A DNA stretch of 64,000 bases, taken from positions 413,372 to 477,371 of the forward strand of contig NZ_LR733263.1 in NCBI RefSeq assembly GCF_902506495.1. Reading direction: 5' to 3'. Below the pieces are notes generated by a model, which searched no databases, had not been told where the DNA came from, and saw only the letters and a program-made list of their open reading frames with translations. Positions 18,145-28,129 of the stretch are shown piece by piece. The translations under genes and the position numbers were made by a program. This DNA comes from Pseudomonas sp. 8O. Its GTDB lineage: Bacteria; Pseudomonadota; Gammaproteobacteria; Pseudomonadales; Pseudomonadaceae. Positions within the stretch are counted from its first letter, which is position 1; every line of letters begins with the position of its first letter.

Positions 18145-18741
18145 ATGACTACGCCAGCCACGATCAGTCGCCCGCAACTGCGCCGCGTGCTGCGTCAGCG
18201 TCGTCGCGCGCTCAGCCGCAGCCAGCAACGTCTTGCCGCACGCAACCTGTATCGCCAGTTGGCACAAAGCCCGCAGTTTCGCCGCGCCAGGCATATCGCC
18301 CTGTACCTGCCCAACGATGGCGAAATCGACCCGAGGCCTTTGCTGGCCGCTGCACAGAAGCGCGGCAAGCGCACCTACCTGCCGGTACTCAGCGCCTGGC
18401 CGCGCACCAAGATGGTGTTTCAGCGCGTCACTCGGCACGAGAAACTGGCGGGCAATCGCTTCCGCATCCTCGAGCCACGCACACAGCCCAAGCGCCAACG
18501 CAAGGTCTGGGCGCTGGACCTGGTGCTACTGCCGCTGGTGGGCTTCGATGATCGCGGCGGCCGCCTGGGCATGGGCGGCGGCTTCTACGACCGCAGCCTG
18601 GCTTACCTGCGCATGCGCAAAAATTGGCACATGCCGACACTACTGGGCCTGGCGCATGAATGTCAGCACGTGGAGGAACTGGCGATGGCCAGCTGGGACG
18701 TACCCTTGCAGGCAACGGTGACGGACAAGGCGTGGTATTGA
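18145..18741 (+). CDS. ygfA: 5-formyltetrahydrofolate cyclo-ligase
   Basis: A 198-residue enzyme that converts 5-formyl-THF to 5,10-methenyl-THF using ATP. The diagnostic GMGGGFYDR loop (about residue 146) and the N-terminal basic helix RRVLRQRRRALS are present. No clear ribosome site precedes the ATG, so it may be translated from a transcript that reads through 6S RNA, as in E. coli, where the two are processed from one RNA (recalled). Confidence 0.93.
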   Translation: MTTPATISRPQLRRVLRQRRRALSRSQQRLAARNLYRQLAQSPQFRRARHIALYLPNDGEIDPRPLLAAAQKRGKRTYLPVLSAWPRTKMVFQRVTRHEKLAGNRFRILEPRTQPKRQRKVWALDLVLLPLVGFDDRGGRLGMGGGFYDRSLAYLRMRKNWHMPTLLGLAHECQHVEELAMASWDVPLQATVTDKAWY

Positions 18742-18795
18742 ATCGAAAGATGCGGCACCGCGTTCCCTGCGGCGCTTACGCTGGCAGCCCGCGAA

Positions 18796-18927
18796 TCAGG
18801 GCTGCTGCGTTACATTGATCGGAGCGTCGCTCTGGCGCTCCCAAAAGCTCTGGGTGTAACCCGTGGTAACCACGCCCAGGCTGAACAGTACGACGAGAAC
18901 CCACAAAAGATCTGGCTTGCGTTTCAT
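18796..18927 (-). CDS. 43-residue single-pass membrane protein
   Basis: A complete small frame begins with ATG six bases after a strong GGGGGAGG ribosome site. The product has a basic start (MKRKPD), one transmembrane helix (about residues 7-24, LLWVLVVLFSLGVVTTGY) and a polar tail ending INVTQQP. This positive-inside layout predicts an N-in, C-out inner-membrane protein. Codon use is ordinary for the region. It converges on the cyclo-ligase gene. I recall a similar short hypothetical in other pseudomonads but know no function. Confidence 0.75.
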   Translation of the reverse strand: MKRKPDLLWVLVVLFSLGVVTTGYTQSFWERQSDAPINVTQQP

Positions 18928-19120
18928 CTATTGCCTCCCCCTTCAAGGCAATGCGCGCGTTGGTCGCGCGTTATTGTTGTGTGCAATACGACGGCGCCAA
19001 GCTTTAGCCGGGCATTGTCCGTCAGCGCCAAGCACTGTGCAATTTCTGGCGCCAACCGGCCGTCGGAGATATCCCTCAAACGAGCGTCCGCTTACGGACA
19101 GACCTGCAGGAGCAAAGTTC

Positions 19121-19570
19121 ATGCCTTATTGGCTGATGAAGTCCGAACCCGATGAATTGTCCATCCACGACCTGCAACGACTGGGCAAAACGCGCTGGGA
19201 TGGCGTGCGCAATTACCAGGCGCGCAACTTCATGCGTGCGATGAAGCCCGGCGATCTGTTCTTCTTCTATCACTCCAGTTGCCCGCAACCCGGCATCGCC
19301 GGCATCGCGCGCATTGCCGGCGAGATCTACCCGGACCCCACCGCACTGGACCCGCAAAGCCATTATCACGATCCCAAGGCCAGTACCGAGAAAAATCCCT
19401 GGAGCGCCCTGGACGTCGAGTTCGTCGAGGCCTTCGACGAGGTGCTGGCGCTGCAGCAACTGAAGAACAATCCGCTACTGGCCGAACTGGCATTGGTACA
19501 ACGTGGCAGTCGCCTGTCGGTGATGCCGGTGAGCGATGCCGAATGGGCAGCAATTCTCGCCATGCGTTGA
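19121..19570 (+). CDS. EVE-domain protein
   Basis: A 149-residue protein consisting of one EVE domain, opening with PYWLMKSEPDELSI and containing WDGVRNYQARNFMR and GDLFFFYHS. The family includes human THYN1 and is related to PUA and YTH domains; it is believed to read modified bases in DNA or RNA. GCAGGAG precedes the ATG; the frame is open upstream with no similarity. It is isolated, without restriction genes beside it, so a housekeeping role is more likely than defence. Confidence 0.9.
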   Translation: MPYWLMKSEPDELSIHDLQRLGKTRWDGVRNYQARNFMRAMKPGDLFFFYHSSCPQPGIAGIARIAGEIYPDPTALDPQSHYHDPKASTEKNPWSALDVEFVEAFDEVLALQQLKNNPLLAELALVQRGSRLSVMPVSDAEWAAILAMR

Positions 19571-19619
19571 GTAGCATGCGGCACTGTGCTATCACCACAC
19601 AGAGCCAAGGAGTTTTTTC

Positions 19620-21476
19620 ATGCCGGCATCCTCCGCCTGGCCGGCGCGACTTGCGCTGGCGTTCCTGTTACTGGTGCTGAGCGGCGCCAGCGTCCTGCTT
19701 TGGCGTCAGATCGAAGCCGTGCAGCAGCAGCGCGTCGATGAACGCATCGGCTACCAGGCACGCAGCCTGGCACGTCAGCTGGAGAGCACGCTGCACCTGG
19801 AAGTGGCCAGCCTCGAACGCATCGCTCGCTTGTGGAACAGCCTGGGCCGCCTGCCGCGCGCCAGCTGGGACGAGGAGGTAGAGCGCGCAATACGCGGCTT
19901 TCCCGTCTATCAATCAATCCAGTGGGTTGGCGATGATCTGCGCATGCGCTGGCTGCTACCGGTAGCCGGCAACGAAGCGGCGCTGAATTTTCGCCTGCAC
20001 CCTGAGCACCCCAACTACCCGCTGGCGATGGAAGCTCGCGAGAGCGGCGAGCAGCGCTTTTCCAACAGCTTCGACCTGGTCCAGGGTGGACGCGGCTTCG
20101 TCCTCTACACACCGCTGTACCGCGAACAGGACGGCAGCAAGGTGTTCGACGGTTTCCTCCAGGGCGTTTTTCGCGTCGAAATGCTGATGCTGCAGTTGCT
20201 CACCCAGATCGATCGCGAAGCCTTCAACCTCGAGCTGCTGGAGAACAGTCATAGCTTGTTCCGTCATGGTGCAGCGGACACCGATGCGCGGCACAGCCTG
20301 CAACTGGGCCTGAGTCTGCTCAACAATCAGGACTTCAGTCTGCGCCTGAGCCCTACCGAACAATTGCTCGATCAACTCGAGTCGCCCCTGCCCGGCGTGG
20401 TACTCGGCGCCAGCCTGGCGATCAGCCTGCTACTGGTGGCCGCCCTGGCCCTGGCGCTGGAAAACAGCCGCCGTGCCCATGCCCTGCAACTGGCCAACCG
20501 CCGCTTCAAGCTGGAGGCCGAACGCCGCGAAGAGACCGAGCAGCGCCTGCGCGAAAACCGCGAACGCCTGCAGCTGGTGCTCGACCTGACCGACTCCAGC
20601 CATGACGGTCTGTTCATCTTCGATAGCAGCACCCGCGAACTGCTGCACATGAATCAGGCCACCTACGCCACGCTCGGCTATCGCCCGGAACAGTTCGCCG
20701 AGCTGCTGCGCGATGATCCGGAAAAACTCCTGCCAGGCTTCCATCGCTGGCTGGAGCAGGCGCGCCAGGCGCAGCGCGACAATCTCTCGCGGATATTCCA
20801 GCGCGAGCTGATCCGCCGCGACGGCAGTCGCCAGCCTGCCGAGATCAACACCCAGTTGGTGCAGTTGCATGACCGCGAATACCTGATCGCCGTTTCCCGC
20901 GACAATAGCGAGCGCCTGCAACTGGAAGCGCAACTGCAACGCCTGTCGCAGCTCGACGGTCTTACCGGGCTGTACAACCGCCGCTACTTCGATCAGCAAC
21001 TGCTGGCCGAATGGCGCCGCCTGCGCCGTCTCGGCGCGCCCCTGGCGCTACTGATGCTCGATATCGACCACTTCAAGGCCTACAACGATGCGCTCGGCCA
21101 TCTCGCTGGCGACGACGCGCTGCGTAAAGTCAGTGCAGCCCTGCGCGAAAGCCAGCAACGCGAAGGCGACACGGCCTGTCGCTATGGCGGCGAGGAATTC
21201 GCCATCATTCTCGCCAACACCAACCTGGAGGGTGCCGAACAGGTCGCCGCACGCATCCATGCGGCCATCGCCGGCCTGGATATCCATCACCCCGCCAGCC
21301 CATTCGGTCGGCTGACCCTGAGCATCGGCCTCACGGTGGCCGACCCGGTGAGGGACGAACAACCAGGCGAACTGCTCGCCCAGGGTGATCAGGCGCTGTA
21401 TCGTGCCAAGCATGAGGGTCGCAACCGAACCTGCCTATGGCAGCCCCCCGCGCTTGACCTGCATCAAGCCCCCTGA
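19620..21476 (+). CDS. Membrane-bound diguanylate cyclase with CHASE, PAS and GGDEF domains
   Basis: A 618-residue sensor. Order: transmembrane helix (about 9-28), periplasmic CHASE-like domain (about 45-230), second helix (about 258-282), coiled coil, PAS domain (about 315-425) and GGDEF domain (about 445-610). The active site is RYGGEEF at 521-527, so cyclic di-GMP synthesis is expected. An inhibitory RxxD site (REGD, 514-517) sits five residues before it, allowing product feedback. AAGGAG precedes the start. No EAL domain is present. The signal sensed outside the cell is unknown. Confidence 0.9.
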   Translation: MPASSAWPARLALAFLLLVLSGASVLLWRQIEAVQQQRVDERIGYQARSLARQLESTLHLEVASLERIARLWNSLGRLPRASWDEEVERAIRGFPVYQSIQWVGDDLRMRWLLPVAGNEAALNFRLHPEHPNYPLAMEARESGEQRFSNSFDLVQGGRGFVLYTPLYREQDGSKVFDGFLQGVFRVEMLMLQLLTQIDREAFNLELLENSHSLFRHGAADTDARHSLQLGLSLLNNQDFSLRLSPTEQLLDQLESPLPGVVLGASLAISLLLVAALALALENSRRAHALQLANRRFKLEAERREETEQRLRENRERLQLVLDLTDSSHDGLFIFDSSTRELLHMNQATYATLGYRPEQFAELLRDDPEKLLPGFHRWLEQARQAQRDNLSRIFQRELIRRDGSRQPAEINTQLVQLHDREYLIAVSRDNSERLQLEAQLQRLSQLDGLTGLYNRRYFDQQLLAEWRRLRRLGAPLALLMLDIDHFKAYNDALGHLAGDDALRKVSAALRESQQREGDTACRYGGEEFAIILANTNLEGAEQVAARIHAAIAGLDIHHPASPFGRLTLSIGLTVADPVRDEQPGELLAQGDQALYRAKHEGRNRTCLWQPPALDLHQAP

Positions 21477-21544
21477 GGCGCATCTGGCAGACAATGGAAA
21501 TGTCGTGAAAGCCTCCAGCTATGGGGCGCTACAGGGAAGCTGAG

Positions 21545-22612
21545 ATGACCAACGCAAAACGCCGCCTGCCCTATTTGATCGCCGTCGGCGTCGCCGTCCT
21601 GGCCGCCGTGGCCTGGTGGCAGCTGCGCCCGACAGGCCTGGGCGAGGGGTTCGCCAGCGGTAACGGGCGCATCGAAGCCACCGAAGTGGATGTGGCGACC
21701 AAACTCGCCGGGCGCGTCGCCAGCATCGAAGTCGACGAAGGTGACTTCGTCGAGCCCGGCCAGATTCTCGCCCGCATGGACACCCAGGTACTCGAAGCCC
21801 AGCTGGCCCAGGCCCGCGCCCAGTTGCGCCAGGCAGAGAATGGCCAGATCACCGCCGCCAGCCAGATCAGCCTGCGCCAAAGCGAAAAACTTGCCGCCGA
21901 GGCCGTGGTGCACCAACGCCAGGCTGAGCTGGATGCCGCGCGCAAACGTCACGCACGCAGCGCCACGCTGGTCAAGCGCAACGCCCTGCCTCAGCAGACT
22001 CTGGATGACGATCTGGCCCGCCTGCAGAGTGCCGAGGCCGCGCTGGCCGCCGCCCGCGCTCAGGTCAGCTCGGCCGAGGCCGGCATAGCTGCAGCCCAGT
22101 CGCAGGCCATCGAAGCGCAATCGGCGACCGAAGCGGCCCGCGCCAGCGTCGAGAGGCTGCAGGTGGACATCGACGACAGCCAGCTCAAGGCTCCACGCGC
22201 CGGCCGCGTGCAATACCGCGTCACTCAACCCGGCGAAGTGCTGGGTGCCGGCGGCAAGCTGCTCAACCTGGTGGATCTGACCGACGTCTACATGACCTTC
22301 TTCCTGCCCGAGCGCCAGGCCGGCCGCGTCGCGTTGGGCAGCGAGGTGCGCCTGGTGATCGACGCCGCGCCGCAATACGTGATCCCGGCCAAGGTCAGTT
22401 ATGTCGCCAGCGTCGCCCAGTTCACGCCGAAAACCGTGGAAACCGCCAGCGAGCGCGAGAAACTGATGTTCCGGGTCAAGGCGCGCATCGACCCCGAGCT
22501 GCTGAGCAAGCACCTGCAACAGGTCAAGACCGGCGTACCGGGCATGGCCTACCTGCGCCTCGATCCTGACGCCGAGTGGCCCGCGCATCTGGCGATCAAG
22601 GTTCCGCAATGA
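21545..22612 (+). CDS. HlyD-family periplasmic adaptor (YhiI/YbhG type)
   Basis: A 355-residue membrane fusion protein anchored by one N-terminal helix (about 9-26). It has a split lipoyl domain ([18 protein letters not shown] and [18 protein letters not shown]) around a long coiled-coil hairpin (about 75-205). It should link the inner-membrane ABC exporter encoded next to an outer-membrane channel, which is not in the window. Its stop overlaps the exporter ATG by four bases. Confidence 0.9.
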   Translation: MTNAKRRLPYLIAVGVAVLAAVAWWQLRPTGLGEGFASGNGRIEATEVDVATKLAGRVASIEVDEGDFVEPGQILARMDTQVLEAQLAQARAQLRQAENGQITAASQISLRQSEKLAAEAVVHQRQAELDAARKRHARSATLVKRNALPQQTLDDDLARLQSAEAALAAARAQVSSAEAGIAAAQSQAIEAQSATEAARASVERLQVDIDDSQLKAPRAGRVQYRVTQPGEVLGAGGKLLNLVDLTDVYMTFFLPERQAGRVALGSEVRLVIDAAPQYVIPAKVSYVASVAQFTPKTVETASEREKLMFRVKARIDPELLSKHLQQVKTGVPGMAYLRLDPDAEWPAHLAIKVPQ

Positions 22613-25314
22613 ACACGCCGGTCGCACGCCTGAGCGGCGTCGGCCTGCGCTATGGCCAGACCCACGCCCTGCAGCAGATCGACCTGGCCCTGCCAGCCCG
22701 TCGCATGGTCGGCCTGATCGGCCCGGACGGCGTCGGCAAGTCCAGCCTGCTGGCGCTGATCGCCGGGGCGCGCAAGCTCCAGGAAGGCAACGTCGAGGTG
22801 CTCGGTGGCGACATGGCCGATGCCAGCCACCGCCGCCGCGTCTGCCCGCATATCGCCTATATGCCACAGGGCCTCGGCAAGAACCTCTATCCGACGCTCT
22901 CGGTGTTCGAGAACCTGGATTTCTTCGGCCGTCTGTTCGGCCAGGACGCTGCCGAGCGCGAACGGCGCATCGACGACCTGCTGCGCAGCACCGGCATGGC
23001 CGCCTTCCGCGAGCGTCCGGCCGGCAAGCTGTCCGGCGGCATGAAGCAGAAGCTCGGGCTGTGTTGCGCGCTGATCCATGACCCGGATCTGCTGATCCTC
23101 GACGAGCCAACCACCGGCGTCGACCCGCTATCGCGCAACCAGTTCTGGGAGCTGATCGCGCGCATCCGTGAACAGCGCCCGCAGATGAGCGTATTGGTGG
23201 CCACCGCCTACATGGAGGAAGCCGAGCGCTTCGACCACCTGGTGGCGATGGACGCGGGCCACATACTCGCCGAAGGCAGCCCGGCCGAATTGCGCGCCCA
23301 AACCGAAAGCGCCAGCCTGGAGCAGGCCTTTATCGCCCTGCTGCCCGAGGAACGCCGGCGCGGCCATCAGCAGGTGGTCATTGCGTCCCTGCAAGACAGC
23401 AACGAAATCGCCATCGAAGCCAAGGGCCTGACCATGCGCTTCGGTGATTTCGTCGCCGTCGATTCGGTGTCGTTTCGGATCCGCCGTGGTGAGATTTTCG
23501 GCTTCCTCGGCTCCAACGGCTGCGGCAAGAGCACCACCATGAAGATGCTCACCGGCCTGCTGCCGGCCAGCGAAGGCGAGGCGCTGCTGTTCGGCCAGGC
23601 GGTCGATCCGCGCGACATGGCCACGCGCAAGCGGGTCGGCTACATGTCCCAGGCATTCTCCCTGTACGGCGAGCTGACGGTGCGGCAGAACCTGGTGCTG
23701 CACGCCCAGCTGTTCCATGTACCGACCGACGAGATCGAGCCGCGCGTGGCGCACATGGCGGCACGCTTCGACCTCGGCGAAGTCATGGACATGCTCCCCG
23801 AGCGATTGCCACTGGGCATCCGCCAGCGCCTGTCGCTGGCCGTGGCGGTGATCCACAAGCCGGAGATCCTGATCCTCGACGAGCCCACCTCGGGCGTCGA
23901 TCCGGTCGCCCGCGACGGCTTCTGGCAACTGATGCTCGACCTCTCGCGCCAAGACGGCGTGACCATCTTCATCTCTACCCACTTCATGAACGAAGCGCAG
24001 CGCTGCGACCGCATCTCGCTGATGCACGCCGGCAAGGTGCTCGACAGCGATACCCCGCAGGGCCTGATGGCCAAACGCGGGCTGGACAGTCTGGAAGCCA
24101 CCTTCATCGCCTACCTACAGGAAGCGGTTGGCGAGCAGCCGGTGAACACGGCACCGCCGCTGGAGCAGGCACCACCGCCACAGCGTCAACGTTTCAGCCT
24201 GCGCCGCCTGCTCAGCTATGCCCGCCGCGAAGCACTGGAGCTGCGCCGCGACCCGATTCGCGGCGGCATGGCCCTGCTGGGTACAGTACTGCTGCTGTTC
24301 ATCATCGGCTATGGCATCAGCCTGGACGTGGAGGACCTGACCTTCGCCGTGCTGGATCGCGACCAGACCACCACCAGCCAGCAATACCACCTCAACCTGT
24401 CCGGCTCCCGCTACTTCCTGGAGAAGGCGCCGCTCTCCGACTACGCCGAGCTGGAACGGCGCTTGCGGGACGGCGATATCAGCCTGGCGGTAGAAATTCC
24501 GCCGCACTTCGGCCGCGACCTCAAGCGCGGCGCCAGCCCACAGATCGGCATGTGGATCGACGGCGCCATGCCAACCCGCGCCGAAACCATCAAGGGCTAC
24601 GTCACCGGCCTGCACCAGCACTACCTGAGTGAGCTGGCGCGCAGCTCGTCACAACCGCAGGCAGCCAACGCCGCCGAGCTGGAGGTGCGCTATCGCTACA
24701 ACCCGGACGTGGAAAGCCTCGAGGCCATGGTGCCGGCGGTGATACCGCTGCTGCTGATGCTGATTCCGGCGATGCTCACCGCGCTTGGCGTGGTCCGCGA
24801 GAAGGAACTGGGCTCGATCATCAACCTCTACGTCACCCCAGTTACCCGCCTGGAATTCCTGCTCGGCAAGCAGCTGCCCTATATCGCCCTGGGCCTGTTC
24901 AACTTCGTCCTGCTGGTGCTGCTGGCGGTCACCGTGTTCGACGTGCCGCTCAAGGGCAATCCGCTGACCCTGCTGGCCGGCGCCCTGCTCTACCTGGCCT
25001 GTTCCACCGGCCTCGGCCTGCTCATGTCGACCTTCACCAAGAGCCAGATCGCCGCCGTATTCGGCACCGCCATCGTCACCTTGCTACCAGCTATTCAGTT
25101 TTCCGGGTTGATCTACCCGGTGGCCTCGCTGGAGGGCGCAGGCGCGGTGATTGGGCAGCTCTACCCGACCTCGCAATTTCTGGTGATCAGCCGCGGCATC
25201 TTCTCCAAGGCGCTGGAGCTGCAGGACCTGGCCAGCTACTTCTTCGCCCTGATGCTGACCATCCCGCTGCTGACCCTGCTCAGCGCCAGCCTGCTGCGCA
25301 AACAGGAGGTCTGA
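22609..25314 (+). CDS. RbbA/YhiH-type ABC exporter: two ATPase domains fused to one membrane domain
   Basis: A 901-residue fusion. ATPase 1 (about 5-235) has [17 protein letters not shown] and [13 protein letters not shown]. ATPase 2 (about 265-500) has GSNGCGKST and [12 protein letters not shown], but the signature is [10 protein letters not shown] rather than LSGGQ. From about 540 follows an ABC-2 permease domain with one N-terminal helix, a large external loop and five C-terminal helices. E. coli RbbA binds ribosomes and hydrolyses ATP (recalled); export of a drug or other compound with the flanking HlyD and YhhJ proteins is the other proposed role. Confidence 0.88.
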   Translation: MNTPVARLSGVGLRYGQTHALQQIDLALPARRMVGLIGPDGVGKSSLLALIAGARKLQEGNVEVLGGDMADASHRRRVCPHIAYMPQGLGKNLYPTLSVFENLDFFGRLFGQDAAERERRIDDLLRSTGMAAFRERPAGKLSGGMKQKLGLCCALIHDPDLLILDEPTTGVDPLSRNQFWELIARIREQRPQMSVLVATAYMEEAERFDHLVAMDAGHILAEGSPAELRAQTESASLEQAFIALLPEERRRGHQQVVIASLQDSNEIAIEAKGLTMRFGDFVAVDSVSFRIRRGEIFGFLGSNGCGKSTTMKMLTGLLPASEGEALLFGQAVDPRDMATRKRVGYMSQAFSLYGELTVRQNLVLHAQLFHVPTDEIEPRVAHMAARFDLGEVMDMLPERLPLGIRQRLSLAVAVIHKPEILILDEPTSGVDPVARDGFWQLMLDLSRQDGVTIFISTHFMNEAQRCDRISLMHAGKVLDSDTPQGLMAKRGLDSLEATFIAYLQEAVGEQPVNTAPPLEQAPPPQRQRFSLRRLLSYARREALELRRDPIRGGMALLGTVLLLFIIGYGISLDVEDLTFAVLDRDQTTTSQQYHLNLSGSRYFLEKAPLSDYAELERRLRDGDISLAVEIPPHFGRDLKRGASPQIGMWIDGAMPTRAETIKGYVTGLHQHYLSELARSSSQPQAANAAELEVRYRYNPDVESLEAMVPAVIPLLLMLIPAMLTALGVVREKELGSIINLYVTPVTRLEFLLGKQLPYIALGLFNFVLLVLLAVTVFDVPLKGNPLTLLAGALLYLACSTGLGLLMSTFTKSQIAAVFGTAIVTLLPAIQFSGLIYPVASLEGAGAVIGQLYPTSQFLVISRGIFSKALELQDLASYFFALMLTIPLLTLLSASLLRKQEV

Positions 25315-26438
25315 TGGAACGCCTGGCCAATATCCTGTACCTCGGCATCAAGGAGCTGCGCAGCCTGCAGCACGACCTGGCGCTGGTGCTGCTGATCCTC
25401 TGGGCCTTCAGCATGGGCGTCTACTCGGCCGCCACCAGCATGCCGGAGAGCCTGCACAACGCCGCCATCGCCGTGGTCGACGAAGACCAGTCGCAGCTCT
25501 CCGAGCGACTGATTCAGGCCTTCCAGGAACCCTATTTCCGTACCCCGGAGCGTATCGACCTGAGCGAGATGGATCGCGGCATGGATTCAGGGCGCTACAC
25601 CTTCACCCTGAACATTCCGCCGAACTTCCAACGCGACGTGCTCGCCGGCCGCAACCCGGCAATCCAGCTCAACGTCGATGCCACCCAGGTGAGCATGGCC
25701 TTCACCGGTGCCGGCTACATCCAGAACATCGGCGCCAGCGAAGTTGCCGAGTTCGTCCGCCGCTACCGTGGCGAGCTGCAGCAGCCGGCCGAGCTGGCGC
25801 TGCGCATACAGTTCAACCCGAATCTGACGCGTGCCTGGTTCGGCTCGGTGATGGAGGTGATCAACCAGATCACCATGCTGTCGATCATCCTCACTGGCGC
25901 GGCGCTGATTCGTGAGCGCGAGCACGGCACCGTGGAGCATCTACTGGTGATGCCGGTGACGCCGCTGGAGATCATGCTGGCCAAGGTCTGGTCGATGGGG
26001 CTGGTGGTACTGACGGCGGCGACGCTGTCGCTGCTGCTGGTGGTGCAAGGCTGGCTGCAGGTGCCGATAGAGGGCTCCATCGCGCTGTTCCTGGTCGGCG
26101 CGGCGCTGCATCTGTTCGCCACCACCTCGATGGGCATCTTCTTCGGCACCGTGGCGCGCTCGATGCCGCAGCTGGGCCCGCTGATCATCCTGGTGCTGCT
26201 GCCATTGCAGATCCTCTCCGGTGGCACCACGCCACGCGAGAGCATGCCGGAGCTGGTGCAGCAGATCATGCTGGCGGCGCCGACCACTCACTTCGTCGCG
26301 CTGGCCCAGGCGATTCTCTATCGCGGCGCAGGGTTCGCGATCGTCTGGCCTTACATGCTGGCCATCGCCGCCATCGGCACGCTGTTCTTCGTCGCGGCGC
26401 TGACGCGCTTTCGCAAGACCCTGGCGCAGATGGCCTGA
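25314..26438 (+). CDS. ABC-2 type permease (YhhJ family)
   Basis: A 374-residue ABC-2 membrane protein with one N-terminal helix (about 20-40), a large extracytoplasmic domain and five C-terminal helices from about 185. EREHGTVEHLLVMPVTPLEI is the conserved cytoplasmic coupling segment. It overlaps the RbbA-like gene by one base (TGATG) and completes an HlyD-RbbA-YhhJ operon. It most likely pairs with the membrane half of the RbbA-like protein to form the translocation path. Confidence 0.9.
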   Translation: MERLANILYLGIKELRSLQHDLALVLLILWAFSMGVYSAATSMPESLHNAAIAVVDEDQSQLSERLIQAFQEPYFRTPERIDLSEMDRGMDSGRYTFTLNIPPNFQRDVLAGRNPAIQLNVDATQVSMAFTGAGYIQNIGASEVAEFVRRYRGELQQPAELALRIQFNPNLTRAWFGSVMEVINQITMLSIILTGAALIREREHGTVEHLLVMPVTPLEIMLAKVWSMGLVVLTAATLSLLLVVQGWLQVPIEGSIALFLVGAALHLFATTSMGIFFGTVARSMPQLGPLIILVLLPLQILSGGTTPRESMPELVQQIMLAAPTTHFVALAQAILYRGAGFAIVWPYMLAIAAIGTLFFVAALTRFRKTLAQMA

Positions 26439-26521
26439 ACAAACTGTAGGGGCGGCTTCAACCGCGAATCACTTTGGCCTTCACCGCCGAAGCAGCGCCC
26501 GAACGCCAAGGGGATTCGCCG

Positions 26522-26926
26522 TTACTGGATGATCAGATTGTTGAACAGCAGGTCTTCGACGATGGGCTTGCCCTCTTCGCTGTTGATAGCATCCTGCACC
26601 CTCTTCAACGCTTCCAGGCGCAGATTCTCACGGCCATCGGGAGCGTTGATGATCTCGCTGGTCTGGGCCGAGAACAGCATCACCATCTGATGACGGATCA
26701 GCGGCTCATGCTGCTTGAGCTTCTCCTCGGCCTCGGTGCCGGTCACCCGCAAGGACACATCGGCCTTGAAAAACTTCAGACGATTGCCCTGATCCGCCAG
26801 GTTGCCGATCAGGGCCGGGAACAGGTTGTGATAAATCGTCGTCGGCGCCTCTTCCTTCTCTTCCGAAGAGGCCAGGGCAGGCAGGCAGATCGACAGGCTC
26901 AGCAGCAGGGCGGTCAACAGTTTCAC
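26522..26926 (-). CDS. FliL-like protein with signal peptide
   Basis: A 134-residue protein with an N-terminal hydrophobic signal (VKLLTALLLSLSICLPALA) and a FliL-like domain (FFKADVSLRVTG, LIRHQMVMLFSAQ, EEGKPIVEDLLFNNLIIQ). True FliL anchors near the flagellar stator; this version appears to have a cleavable signal and no nearby flagellar genes. The start is taken as GTG with GGAG eight bases upstream; a GTG three codons earlier is possible. It diverges from the quinone oxidoreductase gene. Confidence 0.8.
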   Translation of the reverse strand: MKLLTALLLSLSICLPALASSEEKEEAPTTIYHNLFPALIGNLADQGNRLKFFKADVSLRVTGTEAEEKLKQHEPLIRHQMVMLFSAQTSEIINAPDGRENLRLEALKRVQDAINSEEGKPIVEDLLFNNLIIQ

Positions 26927-27081
26927 GTTCGGCACTCCATCGGGGATGTGCCTAGCATAGCCATCCACAGGCCAGCACCCAAGCCCGGCGCTTATGCCGA
27001 CCTATCAGGCATCGGCATGCTCGTTGACCCTCGGCGGGCGCTTTCTACACTGCAAGGCACCCCGCAAGAGGAATGACCTTG

Positions 27082-28062
27082 ATGAAAGCCCTGCTGTGCA
27101 AAGCCTTCGGCCCCGCCGACACCCTGGTACTGGAAGACCTGCCAAGCCCCGAACCGAAAAAGAACGAGGTGCTGATCGAGGTGCAGGCTGCCGGGGTCAA
27201 CTTCCCCGACACGCTGATCATCGAAGGCAAATACCAGTTCAAACCGCCCTTCCCCTTCGCCCCGGGCGGCGAGGTAGCCGGCGTGGTCAAGGCCGTTGGC
27301 GAGAAGGTCAGCCACCTGCGCGTCGGTGACCGGGTCATGGCGCTGACCGGCTGGGGCGGCTTCGCCGAAGAAGTCGCCGTACCGGCCTACAACGTGCTGC
27401 CGGTGCCCAAGAGCATGGACCTGACCACCGCAGCCGCCTTCGGCATGACCTACGGCACCTCGATGCACGCCCTCAAGCAGCGCGCCAACCTGCAACCGGG
27501 CGAAACCCTGCTGGTGCTCGGCGCCTCCGGCGGCGTCGGCCTGGCGGCGGTGGAAATCGGCAAGGCCATGGGCGCCAAGGTCATCGCTGCGGCGAGCAGC
27601 GCCGAGAAACTGGAAGTGGCGCGCAAAGCCGGCGCCGACGAGCTGATCAACTACAGCGAGCAGAGCCTGAAGGACGAAGTGAAGAAACTCACCGGCGGCC
27701 AGGGCGTGGACGTGATCTACGACCCGGTGGGCGGCGCACTGTTCGAGGAAGCCTTCCGCAGCATCGGCTGGAACGGCCGCTTCCTGGTAGTGGGTTTCGC
27801 CGCCGGCGGTGGCATCCCGGCCCTGCCGGCCAACCTGCCTTTGCTCAAGGGCGCTTCGCTGGTCGGCGTATTCTGGGGTTCATTCGCTCAGCGCCAACCG
27901 CAGGACAACGCCGACAACTTCCAGCAGCTGTTCGCCTGGCATGCCGAAGGCAAACTCAAGCCGCTGGTCTCGCAGACCTTCCCACTGGAGCGCGGCGGCG
28001 AAGCGATCGATGCCCTTGGCCAGCGCAAAGCCGTCGGCAAGGTGGTGGTGGAAGTCCGGTAG
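27082..28062 (+). CDS. NADPH:quinone oxidoreductase-like protein, medium-chain dehydrogenase family
   Basis: A 326-residue zinc-free medium-chain dehydrogenase/reductase. The nucleotide-binding motif LVLGASGGVGLAAVEIGKAMGAKV is near residue 147, and GVNFPDTLIIEGKYQ shows the quinone-oxidoreductase subfamily. It probably reduces quinones or unsaturated carbonyls with NADPH; the substrate is not visible. Two ATGs are near the AGAGGA; the second (27082) has the better spacing. The stop codon is followed by a GTGCGC hairpin and a terminator. Confidence 0.85.
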   Translation: MKALLCKAFGPADTLVLEDLPSPEPKKNEVLIEVQAAGVNFPDTLIIEGKYQFKPPFPFAPGGEVAGVVKAVGEKVSHLRVGDRVMALTGWGGFAEEVAVPAYNVLPVPKSMDLTTAAAFGMTYGTSMHALKQRANLQPGETLLVLGASGGVGLAAVEIGKAMGAKVIAAASSAEKLEVARKAGADELINYSEQSLKDEVKKLTGGQGVDVIYDPVGGALFEEAFRSIGWNGRFLVVGFAAGGGIPALPANLPLLKGASLVGVFWGSFAQRQPQDNADNFQQLFAWHAEGKLKPLVSQTFPLERGGEAIDALGQRKAVGKVVVEVR

Positions 28063-28077
28063 GGTGCGCCGCGCACC
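28063..28077. repeat. GGTGCGC-c-GCGCACC hairpin, partial dispersed repeat
   Basis: The oxidoreductase stop codon lies inside GGTAGGGTGCGC, as the aguB stop does at 3690. This looks like a truncated member of the GTAGGGTGCGC family. Confidence 0.5.
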
Positions 28078-28103
28078 GAAGCTATTCGCAATGACGTAAA
28101 CAG

Positions 28104-28126
28104 GGCCGCCCTCGGGGCGGCCTTTT
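28104..28126 (+). terminator. Rho-independent terminator of the quinone oxidoreductase gene
   Basis: GGCCGCCC-tcg-GGGCGGCC forms an 8-bp perfect GC stem followed by TTTT. The convergent flavoprotein gene ends four bases further on. Confidence 0.85.
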
Positions 28127-28129
28127 CAC

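Noticed and set aside
19121..19570. EVE-domain gene as part of a defence or modification system
   Set aside because: No methyltransferase, restriction enzyme or helicase is nearby; the context is housekeeping.
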